64,000 nucleotides of DNA from an uncultured Agathobacter sp. (GCA_934316545.1 CAKRDT010000002.1:62001-126000), one strand, 5' to 3'. Counted from the first letter of the stretch, positions 45,877-55,630 are shown. Numbers and translations are program-made. Notes: generated by a model not told the origin, from the letters alone.

Positions 45877-45949
45877 GCCAATATGGCTCAGTCGGTAGAG
45901 CGACGCACTCGTAATGCGTAGGTCAGGGGTTCGAATCCCCTTATTGGCT
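45877..45949 (+). tRNA. tRNA-Thr (anticodon CGT)
   Basis: A complete 73-base cloverleaf: acceptor GCCAATA/TATTGGC, D stem GCTC/GAGC, anticodon stem ACGCA/TGCGT with loop CTCGTAA, and T stem AGGGG/CCCCT with TTCGAAT. The anticodon CGT reads ACG. The discriminator is T and CCA is not encoded. Confidence 0.97.
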
Positions 45950-45953
45950 CTTG

Positions 45954-45985
45954 AACCGCTTATTCTTCGGAATAGGCGGTTTTTT
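45954..45985 (+). terminator. Terminator after tRNA-Thr
   Basis: A 12-base stem (45954-45965, 45970-45981) with a TTCG tetraloop and one G-U pair, then a run of T. Confidence 0.92.
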
Positions 45986-46013
45986 AATTTTCTGTTAAAT
46001 TGTTTTTATCCGG

Positions 46014-46042
46014 TTGTCCTTTGAGAGGAGAATTGCTATAAT
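46014..46042 (+). promoter_or_regulatory. SigA promoter of the 46 kb operon
   Basis: TTGTCC (46014-46019) and TATAAT (46037-46042) are 17 bases apart, with an extended -10 TG. This is the clearest housekeeping promoter in this part. Confidence 0.75.
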
Positions 46043-46079
46043 AGCATCAGTTATCAATTTTATGCAAAGGGGTTAAAAA

Positions 46080-46415
46080 ATGAATCAGGATATGATCAAG
46101 AAATTAAAAGACAGTAGAATGGTACTTCCGATCGTGTTGTTTTCCTTGCTCTCACTTGTGATGATCGTGATTGGAATGCTCGTTCTTAAAGTTCCGGTGG
46201 TTGCCATGTGCGTTCTTATTATATTAGAAGTGGGACTTGCGGTCATGTTTCACCATGTTGAACTGTGGCTGCACGGGGTACTGGTTCTGGCAGAAGTGAT
46301 TGCGGGAATTGTATGCAGCAAGGCGTTGCTGGTTATTTTATGTGCGGTTGTTTATGTAGCAGCGACTGTTTGCTTACAGATGCTCGACAAGGGAGAAATG
46401 GCAGATGGACGATAA
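46080..46415 (+). CDS. Small membrane protein of unknown function
   Basis: A 111-residue protein with about four hydrophobic helices (residues ~16-36, 38-58, 62-82, 84-103) and a charged N-terminus. I do not recognise the family. An AAGGGG ribosome site and a strong promoter precede it, so it is very likely expressed. Its end overlaps the HD-domain gene by 11 bases, and queH and argH follow in the same direction. Confidence 0.75.
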   Translation: MNQDMIKKLKDSRMVLPIVLFSLLSLVMIVIGMLVLKVPVVAMCVLIILEVGLAVMFHHVELWLHGVLVLAEVIAGIVCSKALLVILCAVVYVAATVCLQMLDKGEMADGR

Positions 46416-46935
46416 TTACAGCAGTTTCGGCAGGAAACAGTTGGATGATCTGTTTTTAAAGATGATTGCTTACTATGGCGGTGATCCGAAACGAATCCAG
46501 CATTTTGTCAAAGTGCATAGTTTCGCGCGGATTATTGCGATCGGAGAACAGATGGATGAAAGCTCGCTTTTTATTCTTGAAGCGGCTGCTTATACGCATG
46601 ATATCGGAATCAAGCCTGCGGAAGAAAAGTATGGTCAATGTGACGGAAAGCTTCAGGAGCAGGAGGGCCCGATCGTTGCCCAGAAAATGCTTTCGGAGCT
46701 TGGGTTTGAAAATTATCTGATTGATCGTATCTGTTATCTGATCGGTCATCATCACACTTATACGAATGTGGACGGTCTTGACTATCAGGTGCTCATTGAA
46801 GCCGATTTTCTTGTGAATCTTTATGAAGACGGAGCAGGAAAAAGTACGATTGCCAGGGCGTATGAGAAAATTTTCCGGACAGAGACGGGAAAAGATATTT
46901 TTCGGAAGATGTTCTGGGATAATAAGGAACAGTAA
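46405..46935 (+). CDS. HD-domain phosphohydrolase-like protein
   Basis: A 176-residue HD-superfamily protein with the metal-binding pattern VHSFARIIA, YTHDIGIKPAEEKYG (the HD pair), IGHHHTY and a distal Asp in IEADFLVNLYEDG. Members hydrolyse phosphate esters of nucleotides; the substrate here is unknown. Translation probably couples to the upstream membrane protein, because the ATG lies within its 3' end. Confidence 0.85.
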   Translation: MDDNYSSFGRKQLDDLFLKMIAYYGGDPKRIQHFVKVHSFARIIAIGEQMDESSLFILEAAAYTHDIGIKPAEEKYGQCDGKLQEQEGPIVAQKMLSELGFENYLIDRICYLIGHHHTYTNVDGLDYQVLIEADFLVNLYEDGAGKSTIARAYEKIFRTETGKDIFRKMFWDNKEQ

Positions 46936-46953
46936 TCATAGAGGAAATGGAAT

Positions 46954-47631
46954 GTGAATGCAAAGAATTATCAGAAAATGATGGAAGAACTGATACGGGA
47001 CTATTGTGACGAGGGGAAGGTACCTGAGTTACTGCTGCATAGCTGTTGTGCTCCGTGCAGTTCCTATTGCATTTCGTGTCTTGCAGAGTATTTTCACGTC
47101 ACGGTATTTTATTATAATCCCAACATTTATCCACCGGAGGAGTATCGGATGCGCGCTGCGGAGCAGAAACGTTTTGTTGAGCAGTATCCGACGAAGTATC
47201 CGGTAAGTTATATAGAAGCTCCTTATGAAACGGACCGATTCTATGAGATGGCAGGAGGCATGGAAGATATCCCGGAGGGTGGAGAGCGCTGCTTTGCCTG
47301 CTACGAGATGCGTCTTCGTAAAAGTGCGGATTATGCTGCAGGACACGGGTTTGATTTCTTTACGACAACACTATCGATCAGTCCGCTTAAGAATGCACAG
47401 AAATTGAATGAAATCGGTGCAAAGCTTGAAGAAGAATATAGTATCAAGTATCTTTATTCTGACTTTAAGAAAAAAGACGGATATAAGAAATCTACAGAGA
47501 TTTCAAGAGAATATGGGATGTATCGCCAGTATTACTGCGGATGTGTTTTTTCCAAAAGGGACAGGGACAGGCAGATTGCGGCAGAACATGATAGAAATAT
47601 GGAAGAAACCAAGGAAAGAGAGGAAGAGTAG
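46954..47631 (+). CDS. queH: Epoxyqueuosine reductase QueH
   Basis: Reduces epoxyqueuosine to queuosine in tRNA, the non-homologous replacement of QueG. The DUF208 cysteine motifs are present: SCCAPCSSYC near residues 29-38, RCFACYEMR near 111-119, and YYCGCVFS near 195-202; these bind Fe-S and metal. At 225 residues it fits the family. The start is GTG at 46954, nine bases after GAGG. argH begins two bases after its stop. Confidence 0.93.
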   Translation: MNAKNYQKMMEELIRDYCDEGKVPELLLHSCCAPCSSYCISCLAEYFHVTVFYYNPNIYPPEEYRMRAAEQKRFVEQYPTKYPVSYIEAPYETDRFYEMAGGMEDIPEGGERCFACYEMRLRKSADYAAGHGFDFFTTTLSISPLKNAQKLNEIGAKLEEEYSIKYLYSDFKKKDGYKKSTEISREYGMYRQYYCGCVFSKRDRDRQIAAEHDRNMEETKEREEE

Positions 47632-47633
47632 TT

Positions 47634-49049
47634 ATGGCTCAGTTATGGGGTGGAAGATTCACCAAAGAAACCGATCAGCTTGTTTATAATTTCAATGCGT
47701 CAATTTCGTTTGATCAGAAGTTCTACAAGCAGGATATTGAAGGATCGGTTGCCCATGTTACGATGCTTGGAAAACAAGGAATTCTGACGGAGGAGGAGAG
47801 CAAAGCGATTGTGAAATGTCTGCGCGGGATTGAGGCAGATGTGGAAAGCGGAAAGCTTGAAATTACATCAGAATATGAAGATATCCATAGTTTTGTTGAG
47901 GCGAATCTGATCGATCGTCTCGGAGATACCGGCAAAAAACTGCATACAGGGCGAAGCAGAAATGATCAGGTTGCATTGGACATGCGGCTTTACACCAGAC
48001 AACAGGTGCTTGATACGGATCGGCTTTTAAAAGAACTGTTACAGGTACTTCTGCGTATTATGAAGGAAAACACGCAGACAATTATGCCGGGATTTACACA
48101 CTTGCAGAAAGCGCAGCCAATCACACTGGCACATCATATGGGTGCTTATTTTGAAATGTTTAAGCGCGACAGAAGCCGTATGCACGACATATACGAGCGA
48201 ATGAATTATTGTCCGCTCGGTTCCGGGGCACTTGCGGGAACCACTTACCCGTTAGACCGCGATTATTCCGCGGAATTGCTTGGCTTCTACGGCCCGACGC
48301 TCAATAGTATGGATGGTGTTTCGGATCGTGATTATCTGATTGAGTATCTTTCGGCTATGGCAACGGTCATGATGCATTTAAGCCGTTTCTCTGAGGAAAT
48401 CATTATCTGGAATTCCAACGAGTATAAGTTTGTTGAAATCGATGATGCGTACAGCACGGGAAGCAGTATTATGCCGCAGAAGAAAAACCCTGATATTGCG
48501 GAGCTTGTCCGCGGCAAGACAGGACGTGTGTATGGTGCCTTAATGTCGCTTCTTACTACGATGAAGGGGATTCCGCTTGCATATAATAAGGATATGCAGG
48601 AAGATAAGGAACTTTCCTTCGATGCGATGGATACGACAAAGGGCTGCATTGCACTTTTTACCGGAATGCTTGACACCATCAAGTTTAATCGTACTGTGAT
48701 GAGACAGAGTGCGAACCACGGATTTACCAATGCAACGGATGCAGCGGATTATCTTGTAAACCATGGTGTGCCGTTTCGGGATGCACACGGAATTATTGGA
48801 CGGATCGTACTGTATTGTATTGATAAAAAGATTCCGATTGATGATATGTCCCTAGAGGAATTGAAGTCATTTTCTCCGGTATTCGAGGAGGATGTTTATG
48901 ATGCAATTTCTATGGAAAGTTGTGTGAACAAACGTCTGACGGTTGGTGCACCGGGAGAAGCAGCAATGAAGAAGGTAATTGAGCTGGAAGAGGCGTATCT
49001 TGCGAACGATTGGCAGGAGAAAATTACCGGTTTAAGAGAAAACGCATAG
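47634..49049 (+). CDS. argH: Argininosuccinate lyase
   Basis: Splits argininosuccinate into arginine and fumarate, the last step of arginine synthesis. The fumarase-superfamily signature GSSIMPQKKNPD lies near residues 278-289, with HTGRSRNDQVALDMRLY near 104-120. At 471 residues it is full length. It starts two bases after queH. argG is not in the window, and argR lies 32 kb upstream. Confidence 0.97.
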   Translation: MAQLWGGRFTKETDQLVYNFNASISFDQKFYKQDIEGSVAHVTMLGKQGILTEEESKAIVKCLRGIEADVESGKLEITSEYEDIHSFVEANLIDRLGDTGKKLHTGRSRNDQVALDMRLYTRQQVLDTDRLLKELLQVLLRIMKENTQTIMPGFTHLQKAQPITLAHHMGAYFEMFKRDRSRMHDIYERMNYCPLGSGALAGTTYPLDRDYSAELLGFYGPTLNSMDGVSDRDYLIEYLSAMATVMMHLSRFSEEIIIWNSNEYKFVEIDDAYSTGSSIMPQKKNPDIAELVRGKTGRVYGALMSLLTTMKGIPLAYNKDMQEDKELSFDAMDTTKGCIALFTGMLDTIKFNRTVMRQSANHGFTNATDAADYLVNHGVPFRDAHGIIGRIVLYCIDKKIPIDDMSLEELKSFSPVFEEDVYDAISMESCVNKRLTVGAPGEAAMKKVIELEEAYLANDWQEKITGLRENA

Positions 49050-49123
49050 TAATTGTGCATAATATACATAAAAAAAATGTTTTTTTCGTATATTTAAGAT
49101 AATTTATTCCTTGTAATTTCTGG

Positions 49124-49151
49124 TTGATTCAAGTAATATATTTCCTATAAA
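49124..49151 (+). promoter_or_regulatory. Candidate promoter of asd
   Basis: TTGATT (49124-49129) and TATAAA (49146-49151) are 16 bases apart, about 98 bases before the start. The leader between them can form an ACGGACA...TGTCCGT stem. No lysine riboswitch core is recognisable. Confidence 0.5.
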
Positions 49152-49249
49152 AGACACATGTGCGCGAGAAACGGACAGAACAACGAAAAGTGTTTCGGAC
49201 GAAGACAAGTGTCCGTGTATACGAGAAAAATAAGGAGATTTAAAAGAAA

Positions 49250-50341
49250 ATGAGCGAAAAGTTAAAAGTAGGTATTCTGGGTGGAACAGGAATGGTAGGT
49301 CAGAGATTTATTTCATTATTAGAGAACCATCCTTGGTTTGAGGTTACAACGATTGCAGCCAGCCCGAGAAGCGCAGGAAAGACATATCAGGAAGCGGTTG
49401 GAGACCGTTGGAAAATGGATACTCCGATGCCGGAAGCTGTTAAAAATATTGTGGTCATGAATGTAAATGAGGTAGAGAAGGTTGCATCTGAAGTTGATTT
49501 TGTATTCTCTGCTGTTGATATGACAAAGGAAGAAATTAAGAAAATCGAGGAAGATTATGCAAAGACAGAAACTCCGGTTGTATCCAACAACAGCGCGCAT
49601 CGCTGGACACCGGATGTTCCTATGGTTGTTCCGGAAATTAACCCTCAGCACATGGAAGTGATCAAGTACCAGAAGGAAAGACTTGGTACAACACGCGGAT
49701 TTGTAGCGGTTAAGCCAAACTGTTCGATTCAAAGTTATGCTCCGGTACTTACTGCTTGGAAAGAATTTGAACCTTATGAGGTTGTAGCTACAACTTATCA
49801 GGCGATTTCGGGAGCAGGTAAGACATTTAAAGACTGGCCGGAGATGGTTGGAAATATTATTCCTTATATCGGTGGCGAGGAAGAAAAGTCCGAGAAGGAG
49901 CCTCTTCGTATCTGGGGTTATGTGGATGATGAGAAAAAGGAAATTGTTCCGGCAACATCACCGGTTATTACTTGTCAGTGTATTCGTGTTCCTGTATTGA
50001 ACGGACATACCGCAGCGGTATTTGTGAAGTTTAAGAAGAAACCGACAAAAGAACAGCTGATCGAGGCGCTTGTGAATTACAGCGGAGTGCCACAGGAACT
50101 GCAGCTTCCTAGTGCGCCGAAGCAGTTCATCCAGTATCTTGAGGAGGATAATCGTCCACAGGTCAGCATGGATGTAAATTTTGAGAACGGCATGGGAATT
50201 TCTGTTGGACGTCTGAGAGAAGATACGGTATATGATTGGAAATTCGTTGGATTATCTCACAACACTGTTCGCGGTGCTGCCGGTGGTGCGGTCCTTTGCG
50301 CAGAATTATTAAAAGCACAGGGATACATCACAAAAAAATAA
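49250..50341 (+). CDS. asd: Aspartate-semialdehyde dehydrogenase
   Basis: Reduces aspartyl phosphate to aspartate semialdehyde for lysine, diaminopimelate, threonine and methionine. The NADP-binding loop is GGTGMVGQRF and the catalytic Cys is in KPNCSIQSY near residue 157. The 363-residue length and the motif style fit the archaeal/fungal-like branch rather than the ~340-residue E. coli-like form. It stands alone with its own promoter and terminator. Confidence 0.94.
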   Translation: MSEKLKVGILGGTGMVGQRFISLLENHPWFEVTTIAASPRSAGKTYQEAVGDRWKMDTPMPEAVKNIVVMNVNEVEKVASEVDFVFSAVDMTKEEIKKIEEDYAKTETPVVSNNSAHRWTPDVPMVVPEINPQHMEVIKYQKERLGTTRGFVAVKPNCSIQSYAPVLTAWKEFEPYEVVATTYQAISGAGKTFKDWPEMVGNIIPYIGGEEEKSEKEPLRIWGYVDDEKKEIVPATSPVITCQCIRVPVLNGHTAAVFVKFKKKPTKEQLIEALVNYSGVPQELQLPSAPKQFIQYLEEDNRPQVSMDVNFENGMGISVGRLREDTVYDWKFVGLSHNTVRGAAGGAVLCAELLKAQGYITKK

Positions 50342-50367
50342 TTTTAGTATCTATTTTCATATGATAT

Positions 50368-50408
50368 GCGAAGCCACATGGACTTTGTGGCTTCGCAATT
50401 CTTTTTCC
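50368..50408 (+). terminator. Terminator of asd
   Basis: A perfect 11-base stem (50368-50378, 50386-50396) with a seven-base loop, followed by AATTCTTTTT. Confidence 0.9.
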
Positions 50409-50567
50409 CAATATATAATGAGAAGTGAATAGTGATCTGATTGTAAATGAGGTTGTTTGTGAAATTATAATATGATATAATTTTTGCGTTATCTTATATG
50501 CTTTTTGGGTAGGCGTAAGAATTATTATTTTCAGGATGGAACAGACAAATACAACGCGGAGGAGAAT

Positions 50568-51929
50568 ATGAGCAGGAAAGCAGCAGATATAAAAGTACTT
50601 GAACAGTATTATGAAAAGAATGGCAATCAGATTGTTGTGTTGTATGGAAGGAAAGACAGTAAAAAGGAAGAACTTCTCCGCAGCTTTGCAGAGAATAAAA
50701 AATGTTTTTATTATCGATGCCGGCAGACCTCACCGGAAGATCAAAGACGAATGATGGGTGAGGAAGTGGCTTTCCAATACAATGTACGGTTGTCAAAAAA
50801 TACATATGATGAATATTTTAGCCGTATTAAGAGCGGTGATGCTTCGAAACTGATCGTCATCATTGACGAAGTACAGTATATTATAAAACGTGATCCGGAA
50901 TTCTTAAACAGTATTTTAAAATTAAAGGCGAAACGGTTATATCCGGGTCCGGTCATGATTATTCTTGCATCTTCTTCTATTGTGTGGGCGGAGCAGGAAC
51001 TGGAAAAGGCATTTGGTGAAGAAAAAAAGAGGATTGATGCAAAGGTGAAGCTGGAAGATTTTACGTTTCTTGAACTGGTTCGTACCTTTCCTTCGCTTCC
51101 GGTCAGTGAGTGTATCAAAATTTATGGTGCCATTGGCGGTGTTCCGGGGTATATGGAACATTGGGATGCAAACAGATCGTTTCAAGATAATATTTGCCGC
51201 CTTGTGTTAACGGAAGGAGGCTATTTGTTTGATATGGCACAGAATGTGATTGCGTCGGAGCTTCGTGAGTTATCGGTTTATAATACGATTTTATCTGCGA
51301 TTGCACAGGGACATAACAAGTTGAATGATCTGTTCCTGACGACAGGATACTCCCGTGCAAAGATCAGTGTATATATGAAGAATTTAAGCCGGTTTGATAT
51401 CGTGGAGAAAGTTGTGTCTTTTGAAACGGGGGGATGGGATAATGCCAAGAAAGGTATTTACAGAATAAAAGATACATTTGTTAATTTCTGGTTTAAGTTT
51501 GTGTTCCAGCATATGTCCGACCTTTATCGAATGACACCGGAAGAGTTTTATATAAAGCATATAGAACGCGAACTGGATTCTTATATGAATCGTTACTTCT
51601 GTGATGTCTGCATGGAATATCTGCAGCTTTTGAATCAGATCGGCCGCGTTCCTTTTCCGATTCACAAGATGGGAACCTGGATCGGTAAGACGGGAACGAT
51701 TGATATTATTGCGCAAAGCAGCGACCGCAAGAATATTGTCGGTTTGTGTAATTGGGAAAAACCGTATCTGACCATGGAAATGTGTGAAAATCTATATCAA
51801 TCAATGGGGAAGGCGAAAATACAGTCGAATCATTTCTATCTTTTTTCAGCTAAGGCTTTTGAGCCGGCTTTGGTTGAGATGGCGAAGACAGACAAGAGAT
51901 TTGAATTGATCGATATGAACGAGTTATAA
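50568..51929 (+). CDS. ATPase of the archaeal-type/DUF234 family with degenerate P-loop
   Basis: A 453-residue AAA-type protein: an N-terminal nucleotide-binding domain, a helical lid, a winged helix (LNDLFLTTGYSRAKISVYMK near residue 250) and a C-terminal DUF234-like nuclease-fold domain. Walker B is intact (LIVIIDEVQYI), but the expected P-loop (GRRRVGKT in relatives) reads GRKDSKKEELL and lacks the second Gly and the Ser/Thr. ATP binding may therefore be lost or altered. The start at 50568 follows GGAGGAG; a longer reading to 50484 lacks a ribosome site. It ends two bases before topB. Function unknown. Confidence 0.82.
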   Translation: MSRKAADIKVLEQYYEKNGNQIVVLYGRKDSKKEELLRSFAENKKCFYYRCRQTSPEDQRRMMGEEVAFQYNVRLSKNTYDEYFSRIKSGDASKLIVIIDEVQYIIKRDPEFLNSILKLKAKRLYPGPVMIILASSSIVWAEQELEKAFGEEKKRIDAKVKLEDFTFLELVRTFPSLPVSECIKIYGAIGGVPGYMEHWDANRSFQDNICRLVLTEGGYLFDMAQNVIASELRELSVYNTILSAIAQGHNKLNDLFLTTGYSRAKISVYMKNLSRFDIVEKVVSFETGGWDNAKKGIYRIKDTFVNFWFKFVFQHMSDLYRMTPEEFYIKHIERELDSYMNRYFCDVCMEYLQLLNQIGRVPFPIHKMGTWIGKTGTIDIIAQSSDRKNIVGLCNWEKPYLTMEMCENLYQSMGKAKIQSNHFYLFSAKAFEPALVEMAKTDKRFELIDMNEL

Positions 51930-51931
51930 AT

Positions 51932-54900
51932 ATGGGAAAATCACTAATTATTACCGAGAAACCGTCCGTTGCCCAGGAATTTGCAAAAGTTCTTAAAGTG
52001 AGCGGACGAAAAGATGGTTATATAGAAAATTCTGAGTATGTCATCACATGGTGCGTTGGACATCTGGTGGGATTGGTATACCCGGAAAGCTATGATATAA
52101 AATACAAAAAATGGAAGCTGGAGGATCTTCCATTTCTTCCACAGGACTACAAATATGATGTTATCAAAGATGTGCGGCATCAATATGATATTGTACACGG
52201 AATGCTGATGAGGGAGGATATCGATCGTGTCTACTGGGCCGGAGATGCCGGAAAAGAAGGACAGACGATCGAGGAGAATATCCGCAACTTCGGTGGTGTG
52301 CGTGAAGGCATGGAGGAGCTTCGTGTCTGGATCGACTCTCAGACGGAAGAGGAAATCCTTCGAGGCATTCATGAAGCAAAGCCGATGTCTGAATATGCGA
52401 ATCTTGGAAATTCCGGAATCATGCGGACGATTGAAGATTATGCGATGGGCATCAACTTTTCGCGTGTGATGTCGGTGAAATACGGAAGCCTGTTAAATGA
52501 TGCGGCCGGAACCCGCTCGTATACGGCGATTGCGGTGGGCAGAGTGATGACCTGCGTGCTTGGCATGGTTGTGATCCGTGAGCGGGAAATTCGAAATTTT
52601 AAGGAGACGCCATTCTATCGTGTGGTAGGACGGTTTACGGATGCGGGAATTGAAGGTGAGTGGAAGACTACTGAGAAGTCGAGCTATCTGGATTCGCCGC
52701 TTTTGTATAAAGAAAATGGATTTAAGAAACAGGAAGATGCACAGGCACTCATAGATGCCTTAAACGGCAAGGAAGCAACGGTGCTTTCTATTGAAAAAGG
52801 TATCAGCAAAAAACGTGCGCCACTTCTTTTTAATCTGGCGGAACTTCAGGCAGAATGTGCAAAACGATTTAAAATCAGCCCGGATGAAACGCTTCAGGTC
52901 GCACAGGAACTGTATGAAAAGAAACTGACCACGTATCCCAGAACGGATGCACGTGTGCTCTCCAGTGCTGTGGCAAAGGAAATAGCAAAGAATATCAGCC
53001 GACTTCGTGGATATGAGCCGACGGAAGCTTTTGTTGAGAAGATTATGCAGCAACAGTTGTATCGCAATATTGCCAGGACCCAATACACGGATGACAGTAA
53101 AGTGACGGATCACTATGCCATTATCCCGACCGGTCAGCTGACGGAACTAAATTCTTTAAACTCTTTGCAGAAAGCGGTTTTTGAATTGATCGTACGCAGA
53201 TTCTTAAGTGTATTTTATCCGCCGGCAGAGTATCAGAATGTCAAATTGGTGGTAGGTGTGGATACGCAGGAACATACGGAATCATTCTTCGCTTCTGCAA
53301 AAGTGTTAAAATCTCCGGGCTATCTGGAGATCGCAGGCATTCCGAAGAAAAAAGATAAGAATGCTCCCGACAATCCGAATCGGGGTCTTGATCGTGTGAC
53401 CGGAGGAGAATATTCGCGTCAGGAAAATGAAGAAGAAAACGAGGAGACTCCTGATCCGAAAGTCCTTCTTGAACTTGCGGATCGGATTCAAAACGGGGAT
53501 CCGATTGAAGTCTTGGAATACGGAATAAAAGAAGGTAAGACATCTCCGCCGAAACGTTATACATCCGGTTCGATGGTTCTTGCGATGGAGAATGCCGGAC
53601 AGCTCATAGAAGATGAAGAACTGCGTGAGCAGATCAAAGGATCCGGAATCGGAACTTCTGCGACACGTGCGGAAATCATCAAAAAGCTGGTTCGTATTGG
53701 ATATCTGAATCTGAATAAAAAGACGCAGGTACTGACACCGGAAAATCTTGGCGAAATGGTGTTTGAGGTTGTCAATATGACGGTGCCGGCGCTTCTTAAT
53801 CCAAAGATGACTGCATCGTGGGAGAAGGGTCTTGACGGAATCACGCGGGGAACCGTAGATTTTTGGGATTATCGACAGAAATTGGAAGAGTTTATCCGGA
53901 CGGAAACTCTAAAAATGATCGATCAAAACATTCGTACGCCGCTTGCGGAGCGGATCAGCGATTTTGCAGGAAAGAATGCACGCGGAGCAGGAGCCAGACG
54001 AAAAATCGGTGTGAAGTGCCCGGTCTGTGGTGGAGAACTTGTAACAACTCCGTTCGGCTACGGATGTGCCAATTATAAGAATGATAAATCCGGATGTAAT
54101 TTTAATGTAGGCGAGATCGCCGGAATTGTTCCTTCGGAAGAACAGGTAAAGGAACTGATCGAGAAAGGGAAGACTGCAACAATCCGCGGCTTTAAGTCCA
54201 AGACCGGCAAGAAATTTGATGCATGCCTTGTGCTAAATAAAGATGAGGAAACAAAGAAAGTTACCGTTGGATTTGATTTCTCGGAAGTGGAGCCGGAAAT
54301 CGTACCGGACGTGGTATGCCCGGATTGCGGTGGAGCAATTCGAAAGACGGCATTTGGTTATGGATGTGTTAATTATGATCCTTCTAATGAGCAAAGCTGT
54401 CGTTTTTCTATCGGAACAATTGCAGGCAAATCATTGCCGGTTTCTGTGGTTAAGCAGCTTTTGACAGACAAAAAGACAGATACGGTTCGCGGATTTAAGT
54501 CGAAGGCCGGAAAGAAGTTTGATGCCTGCCTTGTCTTACAAAAGGGCGAGGATGGCAAAAGCAGCATCCAGTTTGATTTTGATCATGTGGAGCAGAAAGT
54601 GTTAAAAGATGTGAAGTGTCCGCTATGCGGCGGCGACATTGTGGTGACTTCATTTGGCTATGGATGTGCAAATTATGATCCAAAAGTAGAAAACAGCTGC
54701 CGCTTTTCGATCGGTAAGATGGCAGAAAAATCTTTTACGGAAGCACAGGTCAAGCAGCTTCTGACCGATGGAGTCACGGAGACGATGCGCGGGTTTAAGG
54801 CAAAATCCGGCAAGCGTTTTGATGCGCGGGTTGCGCTTTCCAAAGATGAAGACGGAAAAGTGATCGGGCTGAAATTTGATTTTGACAATGTGGAAGCCAA

Positions 54901-55585
54901 GAAAGTTAAGGATGTAGTCTGTCCCAAATGCGGAGGGGCGATCACGGTTGCACCGTTTGGATTTGTGTGTGAAAATAATAAGAAGGATGATCCGGACAGC
55001 TGCAACTTTATGGTTGGCAAGATTGCAAGTGTCAAAATTAAGGAGTCCCAGCTGAAGGAACTTCTGATTCGGAAGAAGACGGATGTGATCGAAGGATTTG
55101 TTGCAAAAACCGGCATGAAGTTTGATGCACCGCTCAAACTGACGGCAGAGGGAGATATCGCATTTGATTTTCCGGAGAAGCCGAAGCCTGTGGAGACAAA
55201 GGTGGCGTGTCCGCGATGCGGCAAGATGCTGATGAAGTCTCAGTGGCGTTATGAATGTGAATGTGGATTTAAAATCTGGCACACCGTCGCCAAGGTGGAA
55301 TTACCGGAAGAAGTTATGAATGAACTGCTTACAACCGGAAAGACAAAGCATAAGATCACCGGCTTTACATCCAAGGCAGGCAATGTGTTTGACACCTGCT
55401 TGAAATATGAAAATGAACAGATTTCTTTTGATTTTGACAATCCGGGAGAGCCGGAAGATCTGGAAAAACATGAGCAGCAATCACTGAGTGAAGAAGCGCA
55501 CAGTAGTAAGACAATCGAATCTGCACAAGCGGCAACGGATGAGGTGTATCCGGAAAAACAGCCGGCAGTGTCTGAATCGATATAA
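51932..55585 (+). CDS. topB: DNA topoisomerase III with five C-terminal zinc repeats
   Basis: Type IA topoisomerase, 1217 residues against ~730 for Bacillus TopB. The Toprim domain is at residues 1-150 (AGDAGKEGQ, the usual TopB variant of the acidic motif) and the catalytic Tyr lies near 335 in TTYPRTDAR. The extra length is a C-terminal array of five ~100-residue units, each starting with CPxCGG-type cysteines near residues 695, 795, 896, 996 and 1093, and each ending in a GFKSKxGKxFDA block. These topoisomerase C-terminal repeats probably bind single-stranded DNA. It shares an operon with the upstream ATPase. Confidence 0.95.
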   Translation: MGKSLIITEKPSVAQEFAKVLKVSGRKDGYIENSEYVITWCVGHLVGLVYPESYDIKYKKWKLEDLPFLPQDYKYDVIKDVRHQYDIVHGMLMREDIDRVYWAGDAGKEGQTIEENIRNFGGVREGMEELRVWIDSQTEEEILRGIHEAKPMSEYANLGNSGIMRTIEDYAMGINFSRVMSVKYGSLLNDAAGTRSYTAIAVGRVMTCVLGMVVIREREIRNFKETPFYRVVGRFTDAGIEGEWKTTEKSSYLDSPLLYKENGFKKQEDAQALIDALNGKEATVLSIEKGISKKRAPLLFNLAELQAECAKRFKISPDETLQVAQELYEKKLTTYPRTDARVLSSAVAKEIAKNISRLRGYEPTEAFVEKIMQQQLYRNIARTQYTDDSKVTDHYAIIPTGQLTELNSLNSLQKAVFELIVRRFLSVFYPPAEYQNVKLVVGVDTQEHTESFFASAKVLKSPGYLEIAGIPKKKDKNAPDNPNRGLDRVTGGEYSRQENEEENEETPDPKVLLELADRIQNGDPIEVLEYGIKEGKTSPPKRYTSGSMVLAMENAGQLIEDEELREQIKGSGIGTSATRAEIIKKLVRIGYLNLNKKTQVLTPENLGEMVFEVVNMTVPALLNPKMTASWEKGLDGITRGTVDFWDYRQKLEEFIRTETLKMIDQNIRTPLAERISDFAGKNARGAGARRKIGVKCPVCGGELVTTPFGYGCANYKNDKSGCNFNVGEIAGIVPSEEQVKELIEKGKTATIRGFKSKTGKKFDACLVLNKDEETKKVTVGFDFSEVEPEIVPDVVCPDCGGAIRKTAFGYGCVNYDPSNEQSCRFSIGTIAGKSLPVSVVKQLLTDKKTDTVRGFKSKAGKKFDACLVLQKGEDGKSSIQFDFDHVEQKVLKDVKCPLCGGDIVVTSFGYGCANYDPKVENSCRFSIGKMAEKSFTEAQVKQLLTDGVTETMRGFKAKSGKRFDARVALSKDEDGKVIGLKFDFDNVEAKKVKDVVCPKCGGAITVAPFGFVCENNKKDDPDSCNFMVGKIASVKIKESQLKELLIRKKTDVIEGFVAKTGMKFDAPLKLTAEGDIAFDFPEKPKPVETKVACPRCGKMLMKSQWRYECECGFKIWHTVAKVELPEEVMNELLTTGKTKHKITGFTSKAGNVFDTCLKYENEQISFDFDNPGEPEDLEKHEQQSLSEEAHSSKTIESAQAATDEVYPEKQPAVSESI

Positions 55586-55630
55586 CTAATTAAGAATTGA
55601 ATAAAAATTTTTAAGAGAGGAGTAACGAAA

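Noticed and set aside
49050..49249. Lysine riboswitch upstream of asd
   Set aside because: The conserved core sequences of the lysine aptamer are not present and the leader is only about 100 bases.
52236..52262. TopB Toprim motif reads DAG in place of DxD
   Set aside because: TopB proteins such as that of Bacillus normally carry DAGREGE here, so this is not a defect.
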